64,000 nucleotides of DNA from Aestuariivivens marinum (GTDB lineage Bacteria; Bacteroidota; Bacteroidia; Flavobacteriales; Flavobacteriaceae), in assembly GCF_022662175.1 (NCBI RefSeq), contig NZ_JAKMCR010000003.1:248001-312000 (forward strand), written 5' to 3'. Each line of letters starts with the position of its first letter. The stretch's first letter is position 1. Below are positions 26,148 to 34,093 of this stretch, in pieces. The notes beneath the pieces are model-generated. The model was given only the letters and a program-made list of their open reading frames with translations. It made no database searches and had not been told where the DNA came from. The position numbers and the translations under genes are program-made.

Positions 26148-27254
26148 ATGAAAAATAATCTTTTGATTCTTGTTTTTAGTTTTTATGCATCATTGCTGTT
26201 TTGCCAATCTTATGAATTTAAGACTATCATAGATTTGGAAGCAACCGAAGTTCTTAGTCAAGGAAAAACAGGAACTTGTTGGAGTTTCTCTACATCGTCT
26301 TTTTTGGAGAGTGAGATTATTAGGCTAACGGGAAATAAGATTGATATTTCAGAGATGTATAATGTTCGAAATACCTATCCAAAAAAAGCATGGAATTATG
26401 TTATGAGGCAGGGTAAAGCTCAGTTTAGCGAAGGTGGACTGGCACATGATGTTATAAATAGTATTTCTGAAAACGGCTTGGTTCCTGCAAATGTTTACAG
26501 TGGGTTGCCAAAAGGAAAAAATATTCATGATCATGAGAAGTTAATAAACAATATGAAAATAGTTTTAGATGAGTATCTTAAAAACCCTAAAGCATATAAT
26601 GGAAATTGGAAAAAAGATATAGACAACATCTTAGATGAACATTTAGGAAATAATATTACCAATTTTGAATTTAACGGTGAAATTTTTACACCTCTAAGTT
26701 TTTTAGAATATACTAAAATAAATCCAAAGGATTATATTACTATAACATCCTTTACCCATATACCCTATTATTCTAACTTTATATTAAATATCCCTGATAA
26801 TTTTTCAAATGGAACTTTTTTTAATGTGCCTTTAGAAGATATGGTTTCAATAACAAATCATGCTTTAAAAAATGGATACACAATAGAATTGGATTGTGAT
26901 GTTAGTGAAAAAACATTTTCATCAAAATATGGTTTGGCTGTAATTCCCAATACCGAAGAAGATACAATGAACATTCTATCTAAAATTCGGCCAGAAAGAG
27001 AAATAACTGTGGCTTATAGGCAGCAAGAATTTGAAAACTTTAACACAACGGATGATCATTTAATGCACATTACGGGTATTGTTGAAGATCAAAATGGAAA
27101 TCGTTATTATAAGGTTAAAAATTCATGGGGATTCGACTCTGCTAGAGTATCAAATGGTGGATATATTTATATGAGTGAGGCTTATTTTAAATTGAAAACC
27201 ATTTCGATCATGGTTCATAAGAATGCCATCCCTAAAGCTTTGTTAAAAACCTAA
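26148..27254 (+). CDS. Secreted C1 papain-fold peptidase, bleomycin hydrolase-like
   Basis: 368 residues with an N-terminal signal peptide (LLILVFSFYASLLFCQ). The active site is visible: Gln38 and Cys44 in SQGKTGTCWSF, His in DDHLMHITGI near residue 305 and Asn in YKVKNSWGFD. The order and the large insert between Cys and His resemble bleomycin hydrolase/PepC (family C1B) rather than papain. Because it carries a signal peptide it should act in the periplasm or outside. No propeptide is obvious between signal and catalytic Cys. Confidence 0.88.
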   Translation: MKNNLLILVFSFYASLLFCQSYEFKTIIDLEATEVLSQGKTGTCWSFSTSSFLESEIIRLTGNKIDISEMYNVRNTYPKKAWNYVMRQGKAQFSEGGLAHDVINSISENGLVPANVYSGLPKGKNIHDHEKLINNMKIVLDEYLKNPKAYNGNWKKDIDNILDEHLGNNITNFEFNGEIFTPLSFLEYTKINPKDYITITSFTHIPYYSNFILNIPDNFSNGTFFNVPLEDMVSITNHALKNGYTIELDCDVSEKTFSSKYGLAVIPNTEEDTMNILSKIRPEREITVAYRQQEFENFNTTDDHLMHITGIVEDQNGNRYYKVKNSWGFDSARVSNGGYIYMSEAYFKLKTISIMVHKNAIPKALLKT

Positions 27255-27264
27255 CCTCATCATT

Positions 27265-27283
27265 TAACTAAATCGATTAGTTA
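27265..27283 (+). terminator. Possible weak terminator after the C1 peptidase
   Basis: TAACTAA (27265-27271) pairs with TTAGTTA (27277-27283) around ATCGA, followed by a T-containing stretch. Only seven A/T-rich pairs, so the call is tentative. Confidence 0.3.
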
Positions 27284-27421
27284 TTTGTTACTTTTCTGTC
27301 ATTTTTGTATGATTAAACAATAATTTATTAGTATTTTTGTAAAAAAATTATATACAATCTGTTAATGATTTGAATATTATCGGATTTTTATGTATTTTAA
27401 CGAAACACGAACCCCTTGTCT

Positions 27422-27601
27422 ATGTTACTCAAAATTACACTTTGCATTTTAGCCTTAGTTGCTGTTAATTTCCTGCTCTTATTTTTTAGTTGCTCAAAGA
27501 CAAAAAAACAACAAAGAACTGCTACTAAAAGACCGGTTGTTATTAGACCAACACTTACCAAAGTATTGCAGGAAGATCCGCTTGCTCCAACAGGGAGTTA
27601 G
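27422..27601 (+). CDS. Small membrane or lipoprotein-like protein (59 aa)
   Basis: 59 residues from the ATG at 27422 (a TTG two codons earlier is less likely). One hydrophobic segment at the N-terminus ends in FFSCSKTKK, where the Cys resembles a lipobox but without the usual small residue pattern, followed by a basic tail and a PLAPTGS end. It is probably anchored to the inner membrane. A TATTTTTG box lies 83-90 bases upstream. The last 47 bases overlap the 3' end of the convergent ung gene. Function unknown. Confidence 0.6.
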   Translation: MLLKITLCILALVAVNFLLLFFSCSKTKKQQRTATKRPVVIRPTLTKVLQEDPLAPTGS

Positions 27602-28223
27602 TTTTACTAAAATGTTTATTGCCAAACCAATGCCCTCTATTAGCACTTAGTGGTGAAGGGTGTCCTGAGCTTAAAATGTGGTGTTTAGATTCATTAATTA
27701 ATATCGATTTTCTTTTGGCATATCCTCCCCATAGCAAAAACACAATATTGCCCTGTTTTTTATCACTTATTAACTTTATTACAGCGTCGGTAAACCTTTC
27801 CCATCCCTTATTTTGATGACTACCGGCTTGGTTAGCCCTTACCGTTAATGTAGCATTTAACAACAATACCCCTTGATTGGCCCAACGCAATAAATTTCCA
27901 CTTTTAGGGTAAGTAATACCTAAATCAACTTCTATTTCCTTAAAGATGTTAATGAGTGATGGTGGATGTGGTACCCCATCACTAACTGAAAAGCATAATC
28001 CGTTAGCTTGACCAGCTCCATGATAAGGATCTTGACCAATAACAACAACTTTTACATTATCAAAATTACATTGGTTAAACGCATTAAAAATCTGATTTCC
28101 TGGCGGGTAGCAAGTGTTGTTTTTATATTCACATTTTACAAAATCGACTAATTGACTAAAATAGGGTTTGTTAAACTCATCCTCTAAATGTGGTTTCCAG
28201 CTAGGGTGTATATCAACATTCAT
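27555..28223 (-). CDS. ung: Uracil-DNA glycosylase
   Basis: 222 residues from the ATG at 28223 (MNVDIHPSWK). A longer open frame reaches 28319 but its extra residues are hydrophobic and not family-like. Family 1 UDG motifs: catalytic water-activating GQDPYHGAGQANGL, PPSLINIFKEI, and the uracil-binding HPSPLSANRG near the C-terminus. It removes uracil from DNA to start base-excision repair. Its 3' end overlaps the small convergent gene by 47 bases. Confidence 0.96.
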   Translation of the reverse strand: MNVDIHPSWKPHLEDEFNKPYFSQLVDFVKCEYKNNTCYPPGNQIFNAFNQCNFDNVKVVVIGQDPYHGAGQANGLCFSVSDGVPHPPSLINIFKEIEVDLGITYPKSGNLLRWANQGVLLLNATLTVRANQAGSHQNKGWERFTDAVIKLISDKKQGNIVFLLWGGYAKRKSILINESKHHILSSGHPSPLSANRGHWFGNKHFSKTNSLLEQADLPAILW

Positions 28224-28284
28224 GGTGCAAATTAAAATTAAAACTAAAATAATGTTATATTTATTTTTATAAAAATGTAATCGT

Positions 28285-29778
28285 TTGAAAAAAATTAAAT
28301 TCCCAACCGCCCAAACCATTTTATTATTGATTGCAGCTTTTGTGGCTGTTCTTACCTTTATAGTTCCTGCTGGGAAATACGATACCTTATCCTATGATAA
28401 GTCACAAAATATATTTACAAAAATCACTCCTAAGGAGAATTATTTCTTAGCAGCTACCCAACGTACATTAGATAGTTTACAAATAAAAATCCCTTTGGAA
28501 AAATTTACCAATGGCGATATATGGAAACCCATAAGCATACCAAATACATATCAAAAATTGGAGGCTAAGCCTCAAGGTATTTCGGCATTTATAAAGTCAC
28601 CCATCAAAGGTATAATTGAAGCTGCCGATATAATTTTTTTGGTCCTTTTTATAGGTGGTTTAATAGGTATTATGAACCATACAGGAGCTTTTGATGCTGG
28701 AATTGCATGGTTGTCGGTCGTCCTGAAAGGTAGGGAGTATTGGTTAATCATATCAGTTACTTTTTTAATTGCAATTGGTGGTACAACGTTTGGTTTGGCA
28801 GAAGAAACCATTGCCTTTTACCCTATTCTTATCCCTATATTTTTGGCAGCAAAATACGATGCCTTGGTTCCCTTGGCCTCTATTTATATTGGGTCAAGTG
28901 TTGGTACCATGTGCTCAACAACTAATCCCTTTAGCTCAATAATTGCTTCTGATGCAGCTGGTATTAACTGGACAGCAGGTTTTAATTTTAGATTAATAAT
29001 GCTCTTGTGCTGTACTATAATCTGTTTAATATATATTCTTAGGTATGCCAAGCGAGTAAAAAAGGACGTTAAGGCATCCATTATTTACGAACAAAAAAGT
29101 GAAATTGAAAGTTTATTTGGAAATACAACCAATGTCACTGTTAAACTCAACAATCAATTACGTTTTATTCTTGTCATTTTTATATTATGCTTTATTGTTA
29201 TGATATATGGTGTTTCGCAGTTAGATTGGTGGTTTGTTGAGATGACTAGCGTGTTCTTGGTTGGTTCTATTTTCATTGGGATAATAGCCAATATAAAGGA
29301 ATTAACTTTTGTTGATTTGTTTGTAAAAGGGGCCAGTGATTTATTAAGCGTTGCTTTGATTATTGGTATTGCACGAGGGGTTACGGTATTGATGGAAGAC
29401 GGATTAATAAGTGATACCATGCTTTATTACACAAGTAATTTTACAAATGGTATGAACAAAGGACTCTTCACTAACGCCATGTTGTTTGTGTATGCAGGTC
29501 TTTCCTTTTTCATACCGTCTTCATCTGGAATGGCCGTATTGACCATGCCTATAATGGCGCCTCTTGCCGATGGTGTTGGCTTAGACCGAGAAGTGGTGGT
29601 AAACACCTATCAATATGGCATGGGATTATTTGCTTTCATTAACCCAACAGGACTAATACTCGCTTCACTGGCTATTGTAAAAGTAGGTTTTGATAAATGG
29701 TTAAAGTTTGTCACCCCATTATTAATTATCCTAACCCTTTTTACAATGTTAATGTTAACATTTCTGGTTTATATGTAA
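28285..29778 (+). CDS. YfcC-family membrane transporter
   Basis: 497 residues with about 12 hydrophobic segments. The N-terminal PTAQTILLLIAAFVAVLTFIVPAGKYD and the paired G-rich loops (FGLAEETIAFYPI and SSGMAVLTMPIMAPLAD) are typical of the YfcC/ArcD-related ion-transporter families. Substrate (amino acid, peptide or dicarboxylate) cannot be read from the sequence. The start is TTG at 28285, forced by a TAA at 28270 in frame. Divergent from ung. Confidence 0.85.
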   Translation: MKKIKFPTAQTILLLIAAFVAVLTFIVPAGKYDTLSYDKSQNIFTKITPKENYFLAATQRTLDSLQIKIPLEKFTNGDIWKPISIPNTYQKLEAKPQGISAFIKSPIKGIIEAADIIFLVLFIGGLIGIMNHTGAFDAGIAWLSVVLKGREYWLIISVTFLIAIGGTTFGLAEETIAFYPILIPIFLAAKYDALVPLASIYIGSSVGTMCSTTNPFSSIIASDAAGINWTAGFNFRLIMLLCCTIICLIYILRYAKRVKKDVKASIIYEQKSEIESLFGNTTNVTVKLNNQLRFILVIFILCFIVMIYGVSQLDWWFVEMTSVFLVGSIFIGIIANIKELTFVDLFVKGASDLLSVALIIGIARGVTVLMEDGLISDTMLYYTSNFTNGMNKGLFTNAMLFVYAGLSFFIPSSSGMAVLTMPIMAPLADGVGLDREVVVNTYQYGMGLFAFINPTGLILASLAIVKVGFDKWLKFVTPLLIILTLFTMLMLTFLVYM

Positions 29779-29791
29779 AAGTCCAACTGGG

Positions 29792-30811
29792 TTACAAAAT
29801 TTTAACTAGCAGTTCCTTAAGTAAATCGCCTTGGGAAATGGCATTTGCCCCTACTCCTTTACTTTTTACATCAAATTCCCTTAAAGTGGCCACTATAGTA
29901 CTTACTTTTTTCATTGGGTAGTTTCTTGCGGCATTTATGTATTCATTAACAAAATAGGGGTTTATCTTTAATGCTGAAGCAACACTTCGTGGAGATTTAT
30001 CATTTAATCCATGAAAATGCAACAATTGGGAAAAAAAATTAAAAAGCAGGGATATTGTCATGACCATTGGATTGTCTTTGGGGTTTTCAGAGAAATAATT
30101 CACAATTTGATGTGCTTTAACAACATTGCGTTCACCTATGGCCTTGCGTAACTCAAAATTGTTGAAGTCTTTGCTAATACCTATATTCTCTTCAATCAAT
30201 TCTGGTGTAATCTGACTTCCTATAGGTAGAATGATTTGAAGTTTTTGCAGTTCATTACTAATTTTACTGAGATCGGTCCCCAAAAATTCAACAAGCATTT
30301 GGGAAGCTTTTGGTGTAATGGTATAATCCTTAGGCGATAATACACGTCTTATCCAATCAGATACCTGATTTTCGTAAAGTTTTTTACTTTCATAAACAAC
30401 ACCTACTTTATTTATACCCTTATAAAGTGCCTTACGTTTATCAATTTTTTTATATTTATAATTTATGACCAGTATGGTTGATGGCTGCGGATTTTCAGCA
30501 TAAGACGTCAGTTTTTCAATAGTACGTGATAAATCTTGGGCTTCCTTTACAATAACTACTTGATACTCTGCCATCATGGGGTATCGTTTAGCGTTACTAA
30601 TAATATCTTCAACTGTTATATCCCGTCCGTAAAGTACAACTTGGTTAAACCCCCTTTCTTCTTCACTTAAAACAGTCTCTTCAATAAAATCAGAAATCTT
30701 ATCAATATAATAGGGTTCTTCACCCATTAAAAAATAAATGGGTTTTAAATTACCATTTTTAATATCCTGTACCAGTTGTTTTACTTCATCCAAATCGTAA
30801 TAAAATTTCAA
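29792..30811 (-). CDS. holA: DNA polymerase III subunit delta
   Basis: 339 residues. HolA of the clamp loader: N-terminal AAA+-like domain with IYFLMGEEPYYIDKI and the middle LVEFLGTDLSKISNELQKL segment, ending in a helical collar domain (VVKAHQIVNYFSENPKDNP). It opens the beta clamp with DnaX and HolB. No Walker A, as normal for delta. Convergent with the YfcC gene with 13 bases between stops; divergent from the nuclease-fold gene. Confidence 0.93.
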   Translation of the reverse strand: MKFYYDLDEVKQLVQDIKNGNLKPIYFLMGEEPYYIDKISDFIEETVLSEEERGFNQVVLYGRDITVEDIISNAKRYPMMAEYQVVIVKEAQDLSRTIEKLTSYAENPQPSTILVINYKYKKIDKRKALYKGINKVGVVYESKKLYENQVSDWIRRVLSPKDYTITPKASQMLVEFLGTDLSKISNELQKLQIILPIGSQITPELIEENIGISKDFNNFELRKAIGERNVVKAHQIVNYFSENPKDNPMVMTISLLFNFFSQLLHFHGLNDKSPRSVASALKINPYFVNEYINAARNYPMKKVSTIVATLREFDVKSKGVGANAISQGDLLKELLVKIL

Positions 30812-30816
30812 AAATT

Positions 30817-30844
30817 AAATTCCAAAGTACATCTTTTGGAATTT
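30817..30844. promoter_or_regulatory. Inverted repeat in the holA divergent region
   Basis: AAATTCCAAA (30817-30826) and TTTGGAATTT (30835-30844) are perfect 10-bp arms around an 8-base spacer, in the 55-base gap between the holA and HsdR_N-type starts. An operator controlling both genes or an RNA stem in either leader is possible. Confidence 0.4.
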
Positions 30845-30866
30845 GGGATTTATAAATTGGGATTTT

Positions 30867-31355
30867 ATGATTTCGAAACTTAACTTTGAAAACTATAAAA
30901 CACAAACATTGCAAGCGCTTAACTTTCCAAAGTACTCATTCCGATTCAAAAATAGCGAAAATAAAGTTTCAATATTTGATACTATTCGCAAAAAATTTGT
31001 GGTGTTACAACCTGAAGAATGGGTTAGGCAACATTGTGTTCAATTTCTAGTCAAGGAAAAAAAATACCCAAAATCTTTAGTGAATGTAGAAAAGGAATTG
31101 AAAGTTAATGATTTAAAAAAACGATATGATATTGTAGTTTATAATCCAAATGGAAGCATTCGATTAATTGTGGAATGTAAAGCACCTAGCGTAAGTATAA
31201 ACCAAAGTACATTTGACCAAATTGCTCAATACAACTTAGTCTTAAACGCCTCCTATCTTATGGTTACCAATGGTATTAATCATTATTATTGTGTAATGGA
31301 TTTTAAGGAAAAATGCTTTCTGTTTTTAAAAGATTTACCAGATTATAAGTTATGA
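30867..31355 (+). CDS. HsdR N-terminal-type PD-(D/E)XK nuclease-fold protein
   Basis: 162 residues from the ATG at 30867 (an earlier ATG at 30843 adds eight residues that fall in the inverted repeat). The core RYDIVVYNPNGSIRLIVECK has the Asp...Glu-x-Lys arrangement of PD-(D/E)XK nucleases, with an upstream EEWVRQHCVQFLV helix; this matches the HsdR_N_2 domain. There is no helicase, methylase or specificity subunit, so it is not a complete restriction system. Its stop overlaps the next gene's ATG by four bases (ATGA). Activity is unproven. Confidence 0.85.
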   Translation: MISKLNFENYKTQTLQALNFPKYSFRFKNSENKVSIFDTIRKKFVVLQPEEWVRQHCVQFLVKEKKYPKSLVNVEKELKVNDLKKRYDIVVYNPNGSIRLIVECKAPSVSINQSTFDQIAQYNLVLNASYLMVTNGINHYYCVMDFKEKCFLFLKDLPDYKL

Positions 31356-32341
31356 AGGTTGCTATTGTTATATTGAATTGGAACGGAAAAGAGCTATTAA
31401 AAAAGTTTTTACCATCTGTTATTGAGTATTCCAAAGGTTGTGATATTTATGTTGCAGATAACGCTTCAACCGATGATTCTGTAGAATTTACCAAAACTTA
31501 TTTCCCAACTATTAATATTATCCAGAATAAAATAAATGACGGCTACGCTAAAGGTTACAATGATGCTTTGAAACAAGTTGATGCTGATGTGTTTTGTCTA
31601 TTAAATAGTGATGTTGAGGTGTCTAAAGGCTGGTTGCAACCAGTTATTGACATTTTTGAATCAGAACCCAATACGGCCATCATTCAACCAAAACTTCTAG
31701 ATTATAATAATAGGGGTTACTTTGAGTATGCTGGGGCTGCAGGGGGATTTATTGATAAATATGGCTATCCCTATTGCCGTGGCCGTATTTTTAATACCAT
31801 TGAAAAAGACAATGGACAATACAATGATATTATGACCATATTTTGGGCTTCTGGAGCTTGTTTTTTTATTAGAAGTTCTGTTTTTAAAGCGCTCAATGGT
31901 TTTGATGAATCGTTTTTTGCCCACATGGAAGAAATTGATTTGTGCTGGCGAGCATATAATTCCGGTTACCTTATTAAGTATTGTGGTGAATCTGAAGTAT
32001 ACCATGTAGGGGGTGCAACTTTAAATAATCAAAACCCCAAAAAAACATTTCTTAATTTTAGAAATAGCCTATTTACGCTAGTCAAGAACGCTAAAGGCCA
32101 TATTTTGTTGCTACTCATTCCAAGGTTGATATTGGATGGTATGGCTGGAATAAAGTTTCTTTTAGAATTAAAATTCAAACACACATTTTCTGTAATAAGG
32201 GCTCATTTTTCATTTTACAGACGGTTTTTAATTCTAATTGAACAACGAAAATCTCAAAAAAACAAAAGAAATTATTACAAAAAAAAATCTATTGTGATTA
32301 ATTATTTCGTAAATAATAAAAAACATTACGAAACTTTGTAA
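31352..32341 (+). CDS. Family 2 glycosyltransferase
   Basis: 329 residues. GT-A fold: VAIVILNWNGKELLKKF at the start, ADNASTDDS, and NDGYAKGYNDALKQVDAD with the DVFCLLNSDVEV metal-binding region. Then ASGACFFIRSSVF and FDESFFAHMEEIDLCWR, typical of rhamnosyl-like transferases (GT2). The C-terminus is basic with two hydrophobic stretches, which may attach it to the membrane. It should add a sugar to a lipid or O-antigen-type acceptor. The start overlaps the HsdR_N-type gene by four bases. Confidence 0.92.
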   Translation: MKVAIVILNWNGKELLKKFLPSVIEYSKGCDIYVADNASTDDSVEFTKTYFPTINIIQNKINDGYAKGYNDALKQVDADVFCLLNSDVEVSKGWLQPVIDIFESEPNTAIIQPKLLDYNNRGYFEYAGAAGGFIDKYGYPYCRGRIFNTIEKDNGQYNDIMTIFWASGACFFIRSSVFKALNGFDESFFAHMEEIDLCWRAYNSGYLIKYCGESEVYHVGGATLNNQNPKKTFLNFRNSLFTLVKNAKGHILLLLIPRLILDGMAGIKFLLELKFKHTFSVIRAHFSFYRRFLILIEQRKSQKNKRNYYKKKSIVINYFVNNKKHYETL

Positions 32342-32390
32342 AAACTTAACAAAAGTTATGTTAAAGTGCTGAAAACAGCTCATTTTTATA

Positions 32391-32398
32391 TACTTTTG
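32391..32398 (+). promoter_or_regulatory. Candidate -7 box of the OmpA lipoprotein gene
   Basis: TACTTTTG fits TAnnTTTG, 39 bases before the ATG at 32437, with a CTG 19 bases upstream at the -33 position. Confidence 0.5.
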
Positions 32399-32436
32399 TG
32401 TAATTCTAATTTTAAAAATTAATCCGAAAAACAATT

Positions 32437-33276
32437 ATGAAAAAAATTGTATTACTTAGCTTATTATCAATGATTTTTTTGAGTTCATGTGTTTCTAAAA
32501 AAGAATTCATGGCGCTTCAAGAAAAACAAAAAGAAACACAAGATTTACTTAATTCAGCAACTGTTAAATTAAATGCCTGTTTAGAAGATAGAGCAGCAGC
32601 TACAGCAAGAGCAACTGCTTTAGAGGAGCAAGTGTCCGACTTGAGAAAAAGTGCTGAAAACCTACAAGTATTATCAGCTAAAAGTGCGAGTAACATTGAA
32701 AAAACTTTAGAAAGCATTAAAGAAAAAGACCTGAAAATTTCTCGTTTACAAGATGCAATTACTAAAAAGGACAGTGTTACTTTGGCCTTGGTTACCAGCC
32801 TAAAACGTGAAGTTGGCATTAACGACCCAGACATTGAGGTAAATGTAGAGAAAGGTGTTGTGTTTATTTCTATTGCTGACAAATTATTATTTAAAAGTGG
32901 TAGCTACAACGTAACATCACAAGCAAAAGACGTACTTGCTAAAGTTGCAAAAGTGGTTAACAGTAAGCCTGACTTTGAGTGTATGGTTGAAGGACATACT
33001 GATAATGTGCCTTATAGAAAAGAGCCTTTATTGGATAACTGGGACTTAAGTGTTAAGCGTTCTACTTCTATTATTCGAGTGTTAGAGGAATTAGGTGTTA
33101 AATCAAGTCAGTTAATTGCTGCTGGACGTAGCTACTATGTGCCTCTAGTAGATAATGATACCGCTGAGAACAGGGCGACTAACAGACGTACACGTATAGT
33201 TATTCTTCCAAAAATTGATCAGTTCTATGACATGATTGAAAAAGAAATGAAGAATTTAGCTGCAGGAGGAAACTAA
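32437..33276 (+). CDS. OmpA-family lipoprotein
   Basis: 279 residues. Signal peptide with lipobox LSSC (Cys18), then a long coiled coil (about residues 20-115, with LEEQVSDLRKSAENL and IKEKDLKISRLQ), then an OmpA peptidoglycan-binding domain with VEGHTDNVPYR and AENRATNRRTRIVI. It probably tethers the outer membrane to peptidoglycan. A strong palindromic terminator follows within 25 bases. Confidence 0.93.
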   Translation: MKKIVLLSLLSMIFLSSCVSKKEFMALQEKQKETQDLLNSATVKLNACLEDRAAATARATALEEQVSDLRKSAENLQVLSAKSASNIEKTLESIKEKDLKISRLQDAITKKDSVTLALVTSLKREVGINDPDIEVNVEKGVVFISIADKLLFKSGSYNVTSQAKDVLAKVAKVVNSKPDFECMVEGHTDNVPYRKEPLLDNWDLSVKRSTSIIRVLEELGVKSSQLIAAGRSYYVPLVDNDTAENRATNRRTRIVILPKIDQFYDMIEKEMKNLAAGGN

Positions 33277-33298
33277 TGACCTAGTAAACTATTTCAAT

Positions 33299-33328
33299 AA
33301 AAACCCAACGTATACGTTGGGTTTTTTT
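33299..33328. terminator. Perfect palindromic bidirectional terminator
   Basis: AAACCCAACGTA (33301-33312) is followed directly by its reverse complement TACGTTGGGTTT (33313-33324), extended by A/T pairs and a T-run on the plus strand. It serves both the OmpA gene and the convergent YciO-like gene (33331). Confidence 0.88.
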
Positions 33329-33330
33329 GT

Positions 33331-33951
33331 TTAGAAGATTTCTAAACTACCTTTGCCTTCCCTAATTATTAAAGGGTCATTTTCAGACAGGTCTACAATT
33401 GTAGATGCTTCATTTCCCCCATAACCAGCATCTATAACACAATCTACAAGGCTTCCCCATTTTTCTAGAATAAGTTCTGGATCGGTTGTATATTCCAAAA
33501 CTTCATCTTCATCCCTAATCGAAGTCGATACAATAGGATTTCCCAATTGTTTAACAATTTCTAAGGCAATGGCATTATTGGGTATGCGTATACCAACTGT
33601 TTTTTTCTTTTTAAATGGATTGGGTAATGTTCTGGCGCCAGGAAGAATAAAGGTGTAAGGTCCTGGTAAAGCGCGTTTTAATATTTTAAATGTTACTGAA
33701 TCTATTTGCTTGACATAATCACTTAGATTACTCAAATCATGGCAAACAAACGAAAAATTAGCTTTTTCCAGTTTAATGCCCTTAATTCTTGAAATACGCT
33801 CCAAAGCCCTAAAATTGGTAATATCGCAGCCCAAACCATAAACCGTATCTGTTGGATATATAATTAATCCTCCAGATTTTAGGATATTAACCACCTTGGA
33901 AATTTCTCTAGGGTTAGGGTTTTCTTCATAAATTCTATAAAATACCGCCAT
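33331..33951 (-). CDS. YciO/TsaC/Sua5 family protein (L-threonylcarbamoyladenylate synthase-like)
   Basis: 206 residues. Shows the YrdC-domain pattern: GLIIYPTDTVYGLGCD, then RISRIKGIKLEKANFSFVCHDL, and the late motif GNPIVSTS. VDCVIDAGYGGNEASTIVDL and the FSFVCHDLSNL stretch are closer to YciO than to TsaC. YciO relatives often cannot replace TsaC fully, so the tRNA t6A role is probable but not certain. It is single-domain (no C-terminal Sua5 domain). TsaD is encoded at 52864. Confidence 0.82.
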   Translation of the reverse strand: MAVFYRIYEENPNPREISKVVNILKSGGLIIYPTDTVYGLGCDITNFRALERISRIKGIKLEKANFSFVCHDLSNLSDYVKQIDSVTFKILKRALPGPYTFILPGARTLPNPFKKKKTVGIRIPNNAIALEIVKQLGNPIVSTSIRDEDEVLEYTTDPELILEKWGSLVDCVIDAGYGGNEASTIVDLSENDPLIIREGKGSLEIF

Positions 33952-34093
33952 AATAATTGAACAGGTTTCCCCAAAACAAAGTAAATACTATTTCTAAATA
34001 TTATTTTTATGTTGAAATGTGCCTTATAGCAATTTTTTGTAAAGCCAATTATCTATAAACTAAAATCACAAAAAACTTCATACATCTTAATTA

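Noticed and set aside
30867-31355. Restriction-modification or defence island
   Set aside because: Only the HsdR_N-type domain is present, with no methylase, helicase or specificity gene and housekeeping neighbours.
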